From Pohlia nutans (Eukaryota; Streptophyta; Bryopsida; Bryales; Mniaceae), in the NCBI GenBank assembly GCA_022496805.1, contig CM040086.1, positions 16,122,501-16,186,500 of the forward strand: DNA of 64,000 nucleotides, given 5' to 3'. The translations under genes were made by a program, and so were the position numbers. Under the pieces are notes generated by a model. It searched no databases, was not told the origin of the DNA, and was given only the letters and a program-made list of their open reading frames with translations. Of this stretch, positions 1 through 11,661 are shown piece after piece; position 1 is the stretch's first letter; each line of letters opens with the position of its first letter.

Positions 1-149
1 TTTTTGAATAATATGTACATAAATCTGGAAGTTGTTTTACTCATTTTTCATTGAATCATTGCTACATAATTTTTAAATTGGTTTGAAAGTTAGTATTTTA
101 AACAAAATGCTGAAGTGCACAAATGTGCACCAAAATGTAGTTAGTTCAC

Positions 150-715
150 CAATAGGAGTTAGTGAACTGTACCATACAAATGCCCTACTTTTGCAACTTT
201 GATGAAATTTGGTTCAAAAGAAAAATGAGTAGCATGATGTCTAGTAATTATTTGTACAGTCAAACTTCAAAAATTAGTTTTAGATACTCATGTAATGAAT
301 TTAGAAGCATTTACCATTTAAAATTCACCAAAATTACAAAATTTAAATTTTTAGAATTTGAAATTTGGTAGGATTGGTTAAAACTAGAAATTCTAAATTT
401 TAGATTTTAAAAAGGAAAAAAATTCAAAAGGAATTTTTTCAAATGAGAGAACATCATTAGTTTTCCAAAATATTAAGTTTTATAAAACTAGGACAATATT
501 GAGGTCTTTTTTTTTGAAAATTTCCTTAGTGAACCTCAATATTGCAAATGAAAGGTATCAAACAACACTAGAACATGATCTCTACCCCCAATTTCACAAA
601 AATCAAAATTTGAAAAATGTTATTTCCTAACTATGCTACTATGGGCAGTCACTGTTGTTTGGGCTACGATCAAAAAATGATCAATCAGTCACTAAGGAGT
701 AAAATGTCAAGAGGG
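150..715. mobile_element. Degenerate copy of a TTAA-type inverted-repeat element
   Basis: The stretch about 185-320 matches about 46885-47010 in direct orientation and about 9060-9360 in inverse orientation, sharing blocks such as GATGAAATTTGGTTCAAAAG and ATGAATTTAGAAGCATTTA. Its ends are worn: TTCACCAATAGGAG on the left and CAGTCACTAAGGAG on the right. The best-preserved relative, at 46828-47375, has TTAATCCCTAAATG-type ends. No coding sequence is seen. The exact borders are inferred. Confidence 0.5.
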
Positions 716-1362
716 TCCTGGACAGGTAACCAAAAGGAATAAAAAAATTTAAAAGCGTTGCCCCCAATTATCGCCCCTTGAGTAATGTGAACAATCAATG
801 AGAATTCCTCAAGTCCCATTTGAAAAGTGGTTAGAGTGAACAATGCCACTCCAAAAACATATTAGAAAAAAAAAACATTGAGATTTTGGCTTTGCAGTGA
901 GCTCTGAAGTTTTGGATTTAAAAAATAAAATAAAAAATTGTTGAATAGCATTGGCATGCACTGCCACCTCTAGTATGCATCAAGGTCTCAAATTGCCCAA
1001 CTCCCTTCCCTCCCTCCCCACAGATTCTCTTTTCAATTTCTTTGAACTGTACAATTTACTAAAATATGCATACAATTTACTAAAACAATAAATTATACAT
1101 TCCAAAGAAATTGGAAAGACTAAATTGGTGGAAGAGGGAAGGGAGGAAGTTGGGTAGCCTGAGACCTTGATACATACTAGAGCTGGCAGCGCATGCGAGG
1201 ACTATTCACCACTATTTTTCCTTTCTGTTCACAATTTGCAATTTTTAATCTAGAATAAATTGCAGATTTCATTGCAAAGCCGGAATCTCATTGATTTAAA
1301 AATTAAAAAATTGTTCACTCACTGTGCATAGAGGATTTGAGGAAATTACTCTAACTTGCTTA
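716..1362. other. AT-rich intergenic DNA, no gene seen
   Basis: No credible reading frame or structured RNA. Loosely inverted segments around 960-1040 and 1120-1200 (AAGGTCTCA...CTCCCTTCC against GGAAG...TGAGACCTTG, and GCATGCACTGCCA against TGGCAGCGCATGC) suggest an old inverted-repeat element of about 240 bp that is too decayed to delimit. Confidence 0.5.
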
Positions 1363-2257
1363 AGGTAGGTGGCTCAAAAACCGCTCAAATTTCAGATTGG
1401 CAGGTTCATTGGGGGAGTTATTAACGGAATCAATCTTGGAAGATGTGCAAAGTATTTAGGAAATTGGACCAATTGGAATAATTAATTTTGGATTAATATT
1501 GAATTAGTTATGAATTTTGGAAGGGGAACTCATAGGTGTACCCAAAACCACCCACCCTAAAATGTACACCATGATTACATAGAAATTTAAGGTTGGAAGC
1601 TATAATGTACCTCCTGCTTGGATAGGTCTAGTGAGCGGTTTAACCCCTAAACATACCACGGTGTCCCTGGAATTGACAATTTGAGAAAAAACATTATAAA
1701 CTACCATTTAGAAGAATATTTTGGAATTGACATATAAATGAAAGTTCTAGATCTTGAATTTTAGATTCCATCCGTACGGTTTGATTCACTAATACAATCA
1801 CTAATATTTAATTATAAAATTTGGAAGTTAAAATTAAAAATTCCTTCTAAATTCAATTACAAACTAAATTTCAATATTTTTTGAGTAAAATTTGTTGGAA
1901 TGAGTTTGAAATGAGATACTCTTAAATGTGGTGATACTTTGAAATTTTTGTGTTTCTTAAATTTATGACCTCATTTTTCACGATTCCACTTTGAACTAGA
2001 GTCAATGCAATTTTGGCTTGGTCAACGACTTGACATACTTCTACATTTGCAATTTTAGAAAAATATGTACTCTAGTATGACTAAATCCAGCCATTAGATA
2101 GGACAACAACTTGGTGAAGAATCTCCAAAATTTTGGATGAGTTTCATCCAAGCATTGATGAGAACGCGAGAAGGCTTTGAATTCATTCGTGATCCAGTTT
2201 CTGGACTCTGGGATGTTTAGGGGTTAAGGAACCGCACGGAAATTGGCACACCTACCT
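1363..2257. mobile_element. TA-flanked inverted-repeat element carrying a nested TTAA element
   Basis: The left end is TA|AGGTAGGTGGCTC and the right end is CACACCTACCT|TA, an inverted pair with TA on both sides as in Tc1/mariner-type MITEs. A second element (1640-2227) sits inside it, so the outer element is the older one. Related ends occur at 11662-11942, 18485-18870 and 55548-55767. There is no coding capacity. Confidence 0.6.
1640..2227. mobile_element. TTAA-flanked MITE (piggyBac-like ends), nested
   Basis: Begins TTAACCCCTAAACAT and ends ATGTTTAGGGGTTAA, a perfect terminal inverted repeat next to TTAA on both sides. It lies inside the TA-flanked element 1363-2257. The motif TCCAGTTTCTGGACTC near the right end recurs in other members (11216-11236, 26052-26070). 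It has no ORF and is one of at least fifteen such elements in the window. Confidence 0.75.
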
Positions 2258-2534
2258 TAATCATTCAAGCGGGTCCATGTTTATGTTGAACCTATTCTTG
2301 TTCATTCTTTCTTCTTCCGTTTATAAAGCTAGGTCTCTGCATGGCCATCGCTGCATCATTCTTGTAACTCTGTAAGTATGTAATTGAATTCTCCTGGTTC
2401 CAAAGTTGCAGCCATGTGATGCCATTTTCTGAAGAACAGGCTGAAGAAGATCATAGGGAGACAAATACAAGATTCCCATATGGGAAACGCGGACAAAATT
2501 CCCACAATTGTAACTTTCCCAGATCAATTTAATA

Positions 2535-3236
2535 CACTAGAATCATCCCAGGAAAGTTACAATTGTGGGAAATTTGTCCCACTTCCCATATGAAAGCCCA
2601 TGTGGGAATGTCTTTATCTCTCCCTCTGGATGAATCTGTGAGACATTCAGGGACGCTAGATATGAGAGCAATTGCAAGCTTGTTTGTCCTTCCCCCTCGC
2701 TCAGGTCAGCTTGAATTGCTCTAAACTGGTTGATCCTTGTCCACAAGCTTTAGAATCGCGGCGGAGTCGTCCTCTGGTTGAGTATGCTCGTCCACAGCTC
2801 GGTCATTGCCTTGCGCCCTTGGCCACCACTAGTAGGAAATGTGTCGTTTTTCACTTACTATAAATGAAAAAGGAATGAAACCGCGCCAAGCACATGGGCT
2901 GTGTCGATGTTGGTGAGTAGTTTTGGTCACAAGAAGACAAAATTATAAACACAATATTCAACCACTATTCATTGTTTCCACAAAGTGGGGAATGAAAAAC
3001 GACAGGTTTGATACTAGTGCACCTTCTCAAAAGCACAACATTGGGCCAGAGCTTTGAAGAAGATGGACGGGGCTTAATGGGATTCGTTTGGTAAACCCTT
3101 TGCAGAATCTATGGCCATGTGTAGACTATGATTGTTCGAGACCACAGGGAGAAAAAAAGACATTCCCACATGGGATTTCATATGGGAAGTGGGACAAAAT
3201 TCCCACAATTGTAACTTTCTTGGGATGGTTTTAGTG
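2535..3236. mobile_element. TA-flanked element with about 80-bp terminal inverted repeats
   Basis: The segment 2535-2613 reappears as its reverse complement at 3159-3236 with few mismatches. Shared blocks include AAAGTTACAATTGTGGGAAA and CCCATGTGGGAATGTC. TA flanks both ends (TA|CACTAGAATC and TTTTAGTG|TA). A truncated copy of one arm lies just outside at about 2476-2530. A short CACTA-like element (2827-3019) sits inside. No gene. Confidence 0.65.
2827..3019. mobile_element. Short CACTA-like MITE with CAC target duplication
   Basis: Begins CACTAGTAGGAAA and ends TTTGATACTAGTG. Internal to these ends lie TGTCGTTTTTCA and its inverse TGAAAAACGACA. The three bases on each side are CAC, matching the 3-bp target duplication of CACTA elements. 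At 193 bp it cannot encode a transposase. Confidence 0.6.
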
Positions 3237-3239
3237 TAT

Positions 3240-4241
3240 TTTTTATCCGGGAAAGTAGGTAGAATTCACGAATTTTCTAGGTAAGAACTCGATTTCGAAG
3301 AGTCCCATGGACTTGAGTATGGCCAATGACTAATTTCAAAAAAAATCTCCATAATTTAATTCAATGCCCAATTGTCAATGAATTACAATTGTATGCTTCT
3401 TGGAACAACTTCGTACAATGCACCCAGCCAAGCTCAAAGGTTTCTGACGATGAAAAGGATAAACTCGTGAAAAAACGTCTTCACAAGTTACTTCCATGTC
3501 TGCTAACAAATATCTCAAGAAATTGCAGACCATGAACAGTTCCTTGCCATGGAATTGAAGCATCATTGTATACTAAAGGTGTCAAGATTCATGACATTTC
3601 AATGTTGCCGTAGTCAAAGATACGCTATGTTCCCATGTCAAAGATAGGCTATTGAATACTACCTGCTATTCAATGGCGGCTATATGTCTATTCGTTCGTA
3701 CAAAATCTTGAAAATGCTACAGACAATTCATTTAACCTGAAGATTAATCTACATGTCTTCATAGTGCTAAGGACTGTATCTGTATGTTCTTTATGTGGAC
3801 GCATCCTATTCATTTCCCATGTAGACAGACCCCTCCCTACCCTTTAATTCGGGCACCAATTAATCCAACGACAACGCTAATGACACTCCTACTCAGAAGA
3901 GTGTGTTCAACGAAGAACATCACATGGTCTAGAGTTACAGTAAACTAACCTTGTCAGAATTATTTTTAATCATTGCTGGATGCTTCTCCAATAAAACAGA
4001 TTCTTGCACATCCCACAAAAATTAGTAAGTAGAGTAGTATACATTAGTTCTTAGGAGTTGGTACTGGGAAGACATGGGCGCTTCATTCTAGGATTGTGAG
4101 CATACTTGTGTGGATGGGATACACTCTTCAACCACTGCAGCTGCTGCAGGTGCGCCTGCTTTAGACCCTGACAACTATGGTGCAGATGCAATTGAGGGAG
4201 TGGCTTGTTGGGTAAGGGATGCCGAAGGTGATGAGATGCAC
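3240..4241. other. Intergenic DNA, nothing recognised
   Basis: About 1 kb with only short, unconvincing reading frames on both strands. I see no inverted-repeat ends, RNA gene or conserved motif. Confidence 0.5.
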
Positions 4242-4244
4242 TGA

Positions 4245-4546
4245 GAGCATCGCCACCCACACACGCCAAGAGTCTGACACGTGCCAAGAGTGGATGAAAA
4301 ATGCTAAGGGTCCTTCAAAAATGCCTTTTGGCCCTCTACTTTGGCGCGTCAAGACATGGCCCTCCAAATCTATGTTTAGTTGACTGAATCTGATATTCTA
4401 CTTGTGATTGGTGCATTGACTATTTGACTTGCACTTTTGGTGCTTGAGGGGCGTTTAAGGGTGGGGGAGTATGATTTCAAGGGCTCTTCAAATATAGATG
4501 TAATATTTTAGCGAGTCACCTTTAGCGAGCATGGGTGGAGATGCTC
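4245..4546. mobile_element. PIF/Harbinger-like MITE, copy 1
   Basis: Inverted ends GAGCATCGCCACCCA and TGGGTGGAGATGCTC are flanked by TGA on both sides, a 3-bp duplication. The interior resembles the copies at 17137-17448, 35825-36126 and 55362-55882; shared pieces include the inverse of ATAGTCAATG and a 'GGGCTCTTCAAATATAGATG'-type end. Relative to those copies it lies inverted. About 302 bp, non-coding. Confidence 0.7.
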
Positions 4547-4647
4547 TGACCACTACTCACAATTTGTGCTAATCAAGCACTCCGGAGTGTCTCGTACGCT
4601 ACCTCTCGAAGTTTCCTCTCTCGTTCTCCAACTCACGAAGTAACATC

Positions 4648-5156
4648 TCATTTTGCATTCCAAGGTCCTGGCTTCTTTGCTGATTGGCCTTGTTCACCGA
4701 GAGTTTCATTTGCAATTGACTGCAAGCGAATTCTGAAGGCCTTTCTTAGAGACACCTTCGGTTCACTTCCTTCACGCCCCTTCAAAATGTTGTCAGCCCC
4801 CGCGGACAAGTCGAACTCCTCTTCCAAGGGAATATGTTTCACGGACTCCTTCCACATGCGATCCTCTTCATCGCTGTCGATGGTAATAGCTAGGTTTATC
4901 AATATCTGAAGGTAGCGCAGAACTGTGCTCTACCTCCTCTTTCACAATGACAAGGGCAAGAATCGCATGAAAGTTGTGGACAATCAGATGTTACATGAAC
5001 AATTTGAATTGTCTCCACAACCATTGGGTCCTGTTCATCACGGGGAGGAATTGCGTCTAATCCCGTCTCCATTTCTCTCTGTAGAGCTTGCTAATGTCTT
5101 TGATCTTCCACTAGTGCAAGTAATTCCTCTAACAAACTTGCGAATGGACAATTACC
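4648..5156 (-). pseudogene. Decayed coding fragment of unknown identity
   Basis: Two minus-strand frames look protein-like. The upstream part reads ...ASLLEELLALVEDQRH, then a TAG stop, then QALQREMETGLDAIPP and onward. About 250 bp downstream a different frame gives INLAITIDSDEEDRMWKESV through to LGEQGQSAKKPGPWNAK and a stop at 4648. Together they suggest one acidic, helical protein broken by a stop and a frameshift. The 5' side is cut by the element at 5162-5432. I do not recognise the family. It could be a host gene fragment or an old transposon ORF. Confidence 0.35.
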
Positions 5157-5161
5157 CACTA

Positions 5162-5432
5162 CACTAAATAGGTAGATTAGTGTTAGATACACTAATTTAC
5201 ATAAACATGTTGTAAGTTTTTGCTGTTGACCAATTTTTTTACCCTCTATATTGCTCAAGATGGGGATCTTTCAATAGTATTGGAATCAATATCTTTGGTA
5301 AAAAAAAATTTGAGAGTAAAAATCTATAATATTTTCAAATCTTATAATTATCTAACAATAATCTATCTAACAATAATCTATCTAACAATAATCTACCTAT
5401 TAATTATCTAACACTAATTTACCTATTTAGTG
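5162..5432. mobile_element. TA-flanked MITE, copy 1 of a pair, with internal tandem expansion
   Basis: Ends are TA|CACTAAATAGGTAG and CTATTTAGTG|TA. It is near-identical over most of its length to 15704-15919, which defines the family. This copy has an extra run of about three 16-bp units (ATCTATCTAACAATA type) at about 5346-5400. It abuts the decayed coding fragment on its left. Non-coding. Confidence 0.75.
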
Positions 5433-5435
5433 TAG

Positions 5436-6640
5436 TCACTGCAGTCTGCCTTGGAGCACTGCCATAGTCATGTAGAGCCGAAGACTCCTCTAGTAGACTT
5501 TCGAGTGGGCAATTGTGTACTGGCGACACTTGTGAGGCAGTAGTGTGCCCTGGAACACTAACAGAGTTATGCAGAGCCGGCTAGATGAGAGAGAGACGAG
5601 GGTTTGCTGCGGTGCATACCCGGGCAACGCTGTATACCCGGCCAATGCTCATACCCGCTGTACAGTACAGCCTGTACACCAGAGGACTACGCATACAGGG
5701 AATTCGTATAACATAGAGATTGAACAACGAACACCCGAGAGGTATCCTCTCTAACTTAAACTCAGCTGTCAGACAAATGAATGAAATTGGGTGCCTGTCG
5801 ACAAGTGATACAAAAGCCAGGATAGCACTCAATTGCTCGTGGAAGGAGCGGTAAAGAGTAAGCGAGTTGCTCATGTGTTATTGGATATGCACAATCATTT
5901 TGGGATCCCTGAACCAGACTTTGTGTATTCCTGTACCTTTTCAGGTCTTTTCAACATTCCCAATCAGACACCAGACGAAGTCTTCAACATCACTGACGAA
6001 GTCTTGAGAATAATTCAACGACAACAAATTATTGACATATGAACGCAGGAGAAAAGAATCATTGCTTTATTATTGATTGAAAAAATAAGGATGAATGTTG
6101 ATCAATCTCTACGTACAATAATCGATGTTACACAACGCAGCAGGCACATATATCCATCATGATAGAGAAGCACAGCATGGCACTTGTGACAATTACAAGG
6201 TCTATACACCTCTGTCATCGTTGTTTCGTAAGTGAAAGTGCTTATTGTCTTCTGTGATGGCCCTCAAGGGTTTTGTTCACACTGTCTCTGAAGACTTCCT
6301 TTCTTTTTTTTCCCTTTTTAGGCATATTTAAATATTTGAATATAAGTATTCCGGCATATTCGAATTATAGAGATCGATGCCATCGCCGAAAAAACTCCAC
6401 GAGTTCAAAAATTATCAACCTAGGAATGATCATTCACACCGGTGAAGTGCTTTCTCCTCGCATCAGTGAGCACCGACATTCTGAGGTGCTGGAGATGGAG
6501 GGACTCCGCCTGAAGCAAACAAACACAGCTTCAATGTCAGAAACAGATATGGAGGGTAAACAAACCAGTAATGTCAATAAAGCACAAACGCAATGATTTC
6601 AAAAGGAAAGCTGCGTTGCATTAATAAAAGAATACAAGTG
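5436..6640. other. Intergenic DNA with weak coding-like stretches
   Basis: One plus-strand frame at 5833-6042 (VAHVLLDMHNHFGIPEPDF and onward, ending IIDI) looks somewhat protein-like. It has no ATG at the frame start, matches nothing I know and has no supporting exon. The rest of the region is without recognisable content. Confidence 0.3.
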
Positions 6641-7500
6641 AAAGGTGAGGGAGCGGACCGAAACCCTGGTGAGTAGCTCCGCTGGAGAATAGCACTGAGA
6701 AGCTTGGAGCGGACAGGTTGGGCGAAATCAGGGACGTTGCCATCGCCGACAAGCATGGAGAATATCTTTTCCCGTGCTGGGAAGAAGCTTCGGTGTGAGC
6801 TCGGTCGCTTTCGCATGGCGGAGGGTGGTAAAACGTCCGCCCTGTCTCGGGGTACCGCCCGTAGAAGCGGAACGCAATAACGAACCCGAGATCCGCCAGT
6901 TCCATCAACGACCTGATCTGCGCCATCGCAGCAAAAGCAGAAGCACTACTGCTCGATCGTCCGCCTCGGCTACAAAGTGTCCTCCCACCAGTCGATGTCG
7001 TAACTCCTGCTCACCAGACGCAATGCGACGGGGTTGCAGCAGTCATGCAACACCTCAGAGCTCCACGAAGCACGAAACGAGAGGGGCATCTCAAGTGCAG
7101 CGATTGCCAAAACGAGCTTTCTCCTGAACCTGTCAATACAGCGGCACCACCAATCAAAACATACGGGTTAGCAAAGCTACATTACTTGCAAGGTTTTCAA
7201 GTCAAGAAAGACAGCCCGCGCTTATGAACCCAACAATCCTAACAACTCATCGAGGTTTGCAAGTGCCAGGCCAAGTACAATGCGATTGAAAACTCCTAAA
7301 AAGACGGCGTACCGCAGAGGGCGCTGCAAGGGAGATGAGCCACCCACGGCGCGGGAGCGAAAAGCGCAGCGGAAGGAGAAAACCGCGGTGGCGCTGATGT
7401 TCTTGTACTGACCAGCGCTGGCATGCCGTAGACGGCCGCAGCCGCCCGTTGTTGCCCGTCACGGAAGGGCGACGGACGCGGTTAGAGGGTTAGCGGCGTT
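6640..7500. other. GC-rich relic, probably former gene sequence
   Basis: This stretch is clearly richer in G and C than its surroundings. Minus-strand pieces such as MAQIRSLMELADLGFVIAFR (starting at 6926) and VLHDCCNPVALRLVSRSYD (about 7030-7090) look coding, but they lie in different frames with stops between them and no convincing splice pattern. Best read as a decayed or fragmentary gene of unknown type. Confidence 0.3.
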
Positions 7501-7547
7501 TACTGGCGAATAATAAAATGGGGTTGTTGAGTTTCCGCGTGGTGGTA

Positions 7548-7943
7548 AGGTAACGGGTTCTATTTCCGACTGGGTTCTATTTCCGACCCCTACTGGTTGG
7601 GGGATGGGTGTCAGAAACCAGCCAGCATGGTTCTTGATAGTGTCCAAGAGTGTTCTAATTTCGTCCATGCTTGGAATAATCAAGAGCTTCTGATTGGTGT
7701 AGAAGCACTCTATTTTCAGAATCCAACCTCTCATGAAAACCATGACTCTATGAGCGGTTAATGGTCACTCTAAGCTTTCAGACTTAAAAAATCATAGAAA
7801 ATTGTAGAAATGCTCAAAAAATGTTTTTTTTTGGGGGATGCCTTTGCAATAGCTTTGCAGAGCATCCAAAAATTATAAAAAATTTCTTTCACAAGTCTAA
7901 GTATGCAAATCTGAAATTCAGTCGGAAATAGAACCCGTTACCT
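7548..7943. mobile_element. TA-flanked MITE with a perfect 25-bp inverted repeat
   Basis: The left end AGGTAACGGGTTCTATTTCC is matched exactly by its inverse at 7919-7943, with TA on both sides. Just inside the left end the block TTCTATTTCCGAC is duplicated. 396 bp, non-coding. Confidence 0.75.
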
Positions 7944-8053
7944 TATTGAATACTCGGGTGCAGAAAACATGAGGCAACGTAATTACGGACTACTTTCTCA
8001 ATGAGTATTAATGGGCAGGCGTAAATTTTTTGGGGATTTTTTTGAAATTAATA

Positions 8054-8461
8054 GAGTTATCCGCAAAGTGGTCTCAAGTAGGGTGAGTGGACTATAGTTT
8101 TCAAAAAGAGAGGTTGAGTTCCCAATAAAAGTAGACATGTCAGTTGCCTGAAAAAAACTACAGGTCTAAAGTTTGGAGGGACCGAAAATGGTGCCTTCTA
8201 ATTTCACGACCTCAGTTTTTCCTGCGCCCTTGGAGAAAATAGCTTTGAGCTTCTTTTGAGTAAACGCAGCCAATCAGCAGTAGGCAAGGCGGAGCCCGCG
8301 GCGGGCCCGGTCCTGCTGGCTGCTGCAGGTGGATACTGGCTGATGCAGGGGATGCCAAATGGAGAAAATTTTACCTCCCCCACAATGCTCAGGTGGGTTT
8401 CTGTATCCCAAGGAATTTGGGCCAGTTAGGGTCAGAACTCCCATGAGTTTACGGAAAACTC
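8054..8461. mobile_element. TA-flanked MITE, first of two neighbouring copies
   Basis: Ends are TA|GAGTTATCCGCAAAGTG and ATGAGTTTACGGAAAACTC|TA. The first 180 bp are close to those of 8556-8922. The interior of this copy has a GC-rich insert (about 8270-8350) that the neighbour lacks. Non-coding. Confidence 0.7.
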
Positions 8462-8555
8462 TAATAAAATGGAAATCCCGGTGTTGCATTTTTGTTGAGG
8501 TTCGTCAGAAAAAAAACAAATCTGATTTTTTTTCTTCCTTCCAATTGAACTATTA

Positions 8556-8922
8556 GAGTTATCCGCAAAGTGCTCTACAGTTGGGTGACTGGACCGGAGA
8601 TTGTGAAAAGAGAGGTTGACAAGACAATAAAAGTAGTCATGTCAGATGATGTAAATAAACTAGAGGTCTGAAGTTTGAAGGCACCAAAAACGGTGCCCAA
8701 AAATTTCCCAACCTCAGTTTCTATTCTCGTGGATGCTCTGTCACATGGGCTTCCTTGGCTTGACACGTATCTACATGGAGTGGGTCTTTGGAGTGGGTCT
8801 ATTCACTGAAATAGAAAATCCAGTAACTGACAGCCCCTGACAGCCCACCACAGGCCAATTTTCGTATGCTCAAAAAATTGCCAAAGTAAGGCTCTGAAAG
8901 CCGATGAGTTTGCGGAAAACTC
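8556..8922. mobile_element. TA-flanked MITE, second of two neighbouring copies
   Basis: Same family and orientation as 8054-8461, only about 95 bp away. Ends are TA|GAGTTATCCGCAAAGTG and GAGTTTGCGGAAAACTC|TA. The close, same-direction spacing suggests local transposition or duplication. Confidence 0.7.
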
Positions 8923-8956
8923 TATTGTAGTTTTGATTTGCGCTAAAAGTATCACC

Positions 8957-9440
8957 TGTAGGGTGAACCCCTAAGTGACCGATCAACCATTTTCAAGTGA
9001 GTGCCCATAATTAAGAAATGACATTTTTCAAATTTTGATTTTTTTTAAAAACTTAGGTCGAGATTGAGATCATGTTCTAGTGTTGTTTTATACATTTCAT
9101 TTGTAATATTGAGGTTTGCTAAAGAATTTTTGTATAACTTTGAAAAAAATTCTCTTTAAATTTTAGAATATAATGTCTATTTTTAACCAATCATAAAAAT
9201 TCAAAGTCTAAAAATAAATTTTATAATTTTGGTGAATATTAAATGGTAATGCTTCTAAATTTGTTAAATGAGTATCTAAAAATATTTTTGAAAGTTTGAC
9301 ATACGGATAATTTCTAGACATCATGCATCTCATTTTCTGTTTTGGACCAAACTTCATCAAAGTCACGGGAGCAACATTTTATAATATATCTAGGTTTTGC
9401 CCTTATCCCCTATGTCATTGAGGGGGTAACTCCTAAGCGT
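8957..9440. mobile_element. Degenerate copy, inverted relative to 150-715
   Basis: About 8990-9370 is the reverse complement of about 185-690, sharing AGATTGAGATCATGTTCTAG-type blocks. The ends TGAACCCCTAAGTGACC and GGGGGTAACTCCTAAG are worn versions of the TTAA-CCCCTAA ends. Borders are approximate. Confidence 0.5.
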
Positions 9441-10705
9441 TCAATGATCCCCGTGGGGCCACCTTTTGTATTTTTCAATCAAACTCTGATTTTCACTTAG
9501 TTCCTAGTTTTAATTGAAAATGGTCCCAAGTAAGAAAGTCTGGGAGTTATCTTCTACTTTCTAGTTCAATTCATCATTCTTCAAAATTGTAAAAATTAGG
9601 AACTACAAACACTTCAAAGCTCAAACCCCAAAAATTACAATATTCATTGCCATAAAAAAAAAATCTATTGAATTTATTTTTATGTAACTTCAAGAAGCAT
9701 GCCACTTACACTTATACATTTATTGAAGAACCTTGTAAAATTCATATTCATTTAAATAATTATGAAAAATATCAAAGTAAATTTGTTCAACAATAAATTA
9801 TATGAGAAAAATACAACATAGCGTCAATATTATCTAGATGTTTGGCAGCTTGATCTGGATACCTCTTCACTAACTCTTTACAATGAAGTCACCCAACTCT
9901 CACATAATCAACCACTCCATTTCAAAATCTCTAAAGTTCTTTGATGTATTTCAGTTCAAAAATGTACCAAAATATACCTTAACTTTGTTTGAATACGTGA
10001 TGAAGATAATTCTAAGATCTTTTACTTAATTTGTTTATTTACAAGAATTAAGGGTGAAAACCCTCACTAACTGCAATTGAATCTTTGTAACTTAATTTTT
10101 TTTTACTGTAGAATTTGGAGTTTAATTCTTTAAATTAGAGAATTGAGTTGAGGATGTAAACAATGTATATGATAAAATCAACTTAATTTTCTTTTAAACT
10201 TTTGAAGTAGCATTGGGTACAAAATGAAAGGAAAATTTAATCAAATCATTAAGAGTTTTAACTTGGAATTGAAAATGTCAATCTTAACGGTGAGACTGTT
10301 GTTGTAAGCAATTTAAATCTTATGAACCTTTATTCTGTAGTAAAAAGTTAGAAAATTGAGTCCTAAAACAAAACCCTAATTGTTTGAAAATACCCTGACT
10401 ACTTGCAAAACAAGACCCTTAAGTTCATAGTTTTGACATCAATTATCCAAAAGGAATGGATCAAAGCTTTTCCATGTATATTTAAATATAATCTGTGGTC
10501 TCTAAAAACTAGATCATATAGGGATTATGATTTTTTGTGACTGCCCGATATCAAAAAACTTACAACATAACTTTTTCTCCCAAGCACTGATTGGAAAAAT
10601 AACTATATTTTTCTTAAATCAACTATTCCAACTTTGGAATTTCCAAAATGTAGCATAGGTGATTTCTGTGGTTTGAATCAAGGTTTGAACATGCAAAATT
10701 GGTTA
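9441..10705. other. AT-rich intergenic DNA, nothing recognised
   Basis: Very AT-rich with frequent stops in all frames. I see no inverted-repeat ends, RNA gene or coding candidate. Confidence 0.5.
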
Positions 10706-11254
10706 TTAACCCTTTAACGTCCCGATTCAACACTGTTTTCAAAGATTTGTTATAAAATGGTTGATGAAAAACGAAAATGGAGTTGATGTACAAAGCAAAG
10801 TTGCAAATGTTAATGTGTAGATAACATCCGTACGGTTGGATTCAATGTATTTATTATTAATATTTTTAAAGTAATTTTGCAAGGTTTTCCCTTGGAATCC
10901 AATTAAAAATCCAAAATTAACACAAAAAAAATTAAAAATATTGTAATGAAATTAGAATGACATGCACTACGAGATGGTATGGTTTCCATTATTTGATTCT
11001 ACTTACTATGGAAAATCATATTTAAGGTCTTTCTTTTTGAACTAAGATTGAAACTTGACATTGATCACTTTTGTAAATTTTCAAAAAATTCACATTACCT
11101 TATTTGGAAGATCCATACCGTACAAATGGTATTCAACTAGCACAAGAATGAAAAAAATAAAAAATGGATGAAAAACATCCGGTACCTACAGAAATCGAGC
11201 TGCTCAAATTCATCCGGCGTCCAGATTCTGGACGCCGGCGCGCTAAAGGGTTAA
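10706..11254. mobile_element. TTAA-flanked MITE with hairpin-forming end
   Basis: Begins TTAACCCTTTAACGTCCC and ends GCGCTAAAGGGTTAA. Close to the right end lies GCGTCCAGATTCTGGACGCC, an almost perfect palindrome. The interior resembles 12501-13017 (for example TGTTATAAAATG, GAGTTGATRTA and a shared run CTATGAGATGGTAT). Non-coding. Confidence 0.75.
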
Positions 11255-11261
11255 AATATCC

Positions 11262-11381
11262 TACTAGTAAAAAAGGTGACATTGCTAAGGAAGTTGCCCA
11301 AGCATGTGGTACCCAATTCCACGTATGAACAGTGAATTTGACTAAACATCTCCCTTGGGAGTGCCACATTTTCTACTAGTA
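11262..11381. mobile_element. Short MITE with TACTAGTA ends
   Basis: Ends CTACTAGTAAAAAAGG and CATTTTCTACTAGTA are inverted. A similar 124-bp element lies at 13221-13344. Possibly an internally deleted CACTA relative, but there is no clear target duplication. Confidence 0.4.
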
Positions 11382-11661
11382 TCCATATTTGAACTTCAGA
11401 TATGTATCCTTTGAAAATCTTTTTGTACACCAAACCCCACTGACAAGTTTGCCTTTGAGAAGCAAACCTTGAAATTAAAGCAGTATGGGAGTCGCATGTT
11501 ATAATGCATGAAACTTGTGATTGAAGAGTGACATCTTTGTGGCTTGTCTGAAGCAATCCACCCATCAAAAGTGACATAGAAATCGCATACTAATCAGAGC
11601 ACATTAAACGGGTTGTGACCAAGCACAAGGTTGAGACCGTAGCAATCTTAGAGCCGCTTTA

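Noticed and set aside
5340..5405. CRISPR-like array of short repeats
   Set aside because: It is a contiguous 16-bp tandem repeat without spacers inside a MITE in a eukaryotic genome.
6774..7127. Plus-strand Arg/Ser-rich 117-codon frame
   Set aside because: Composition follows the GC-rich sequence and the opposing strand looks more protein-like; no splice support for either.
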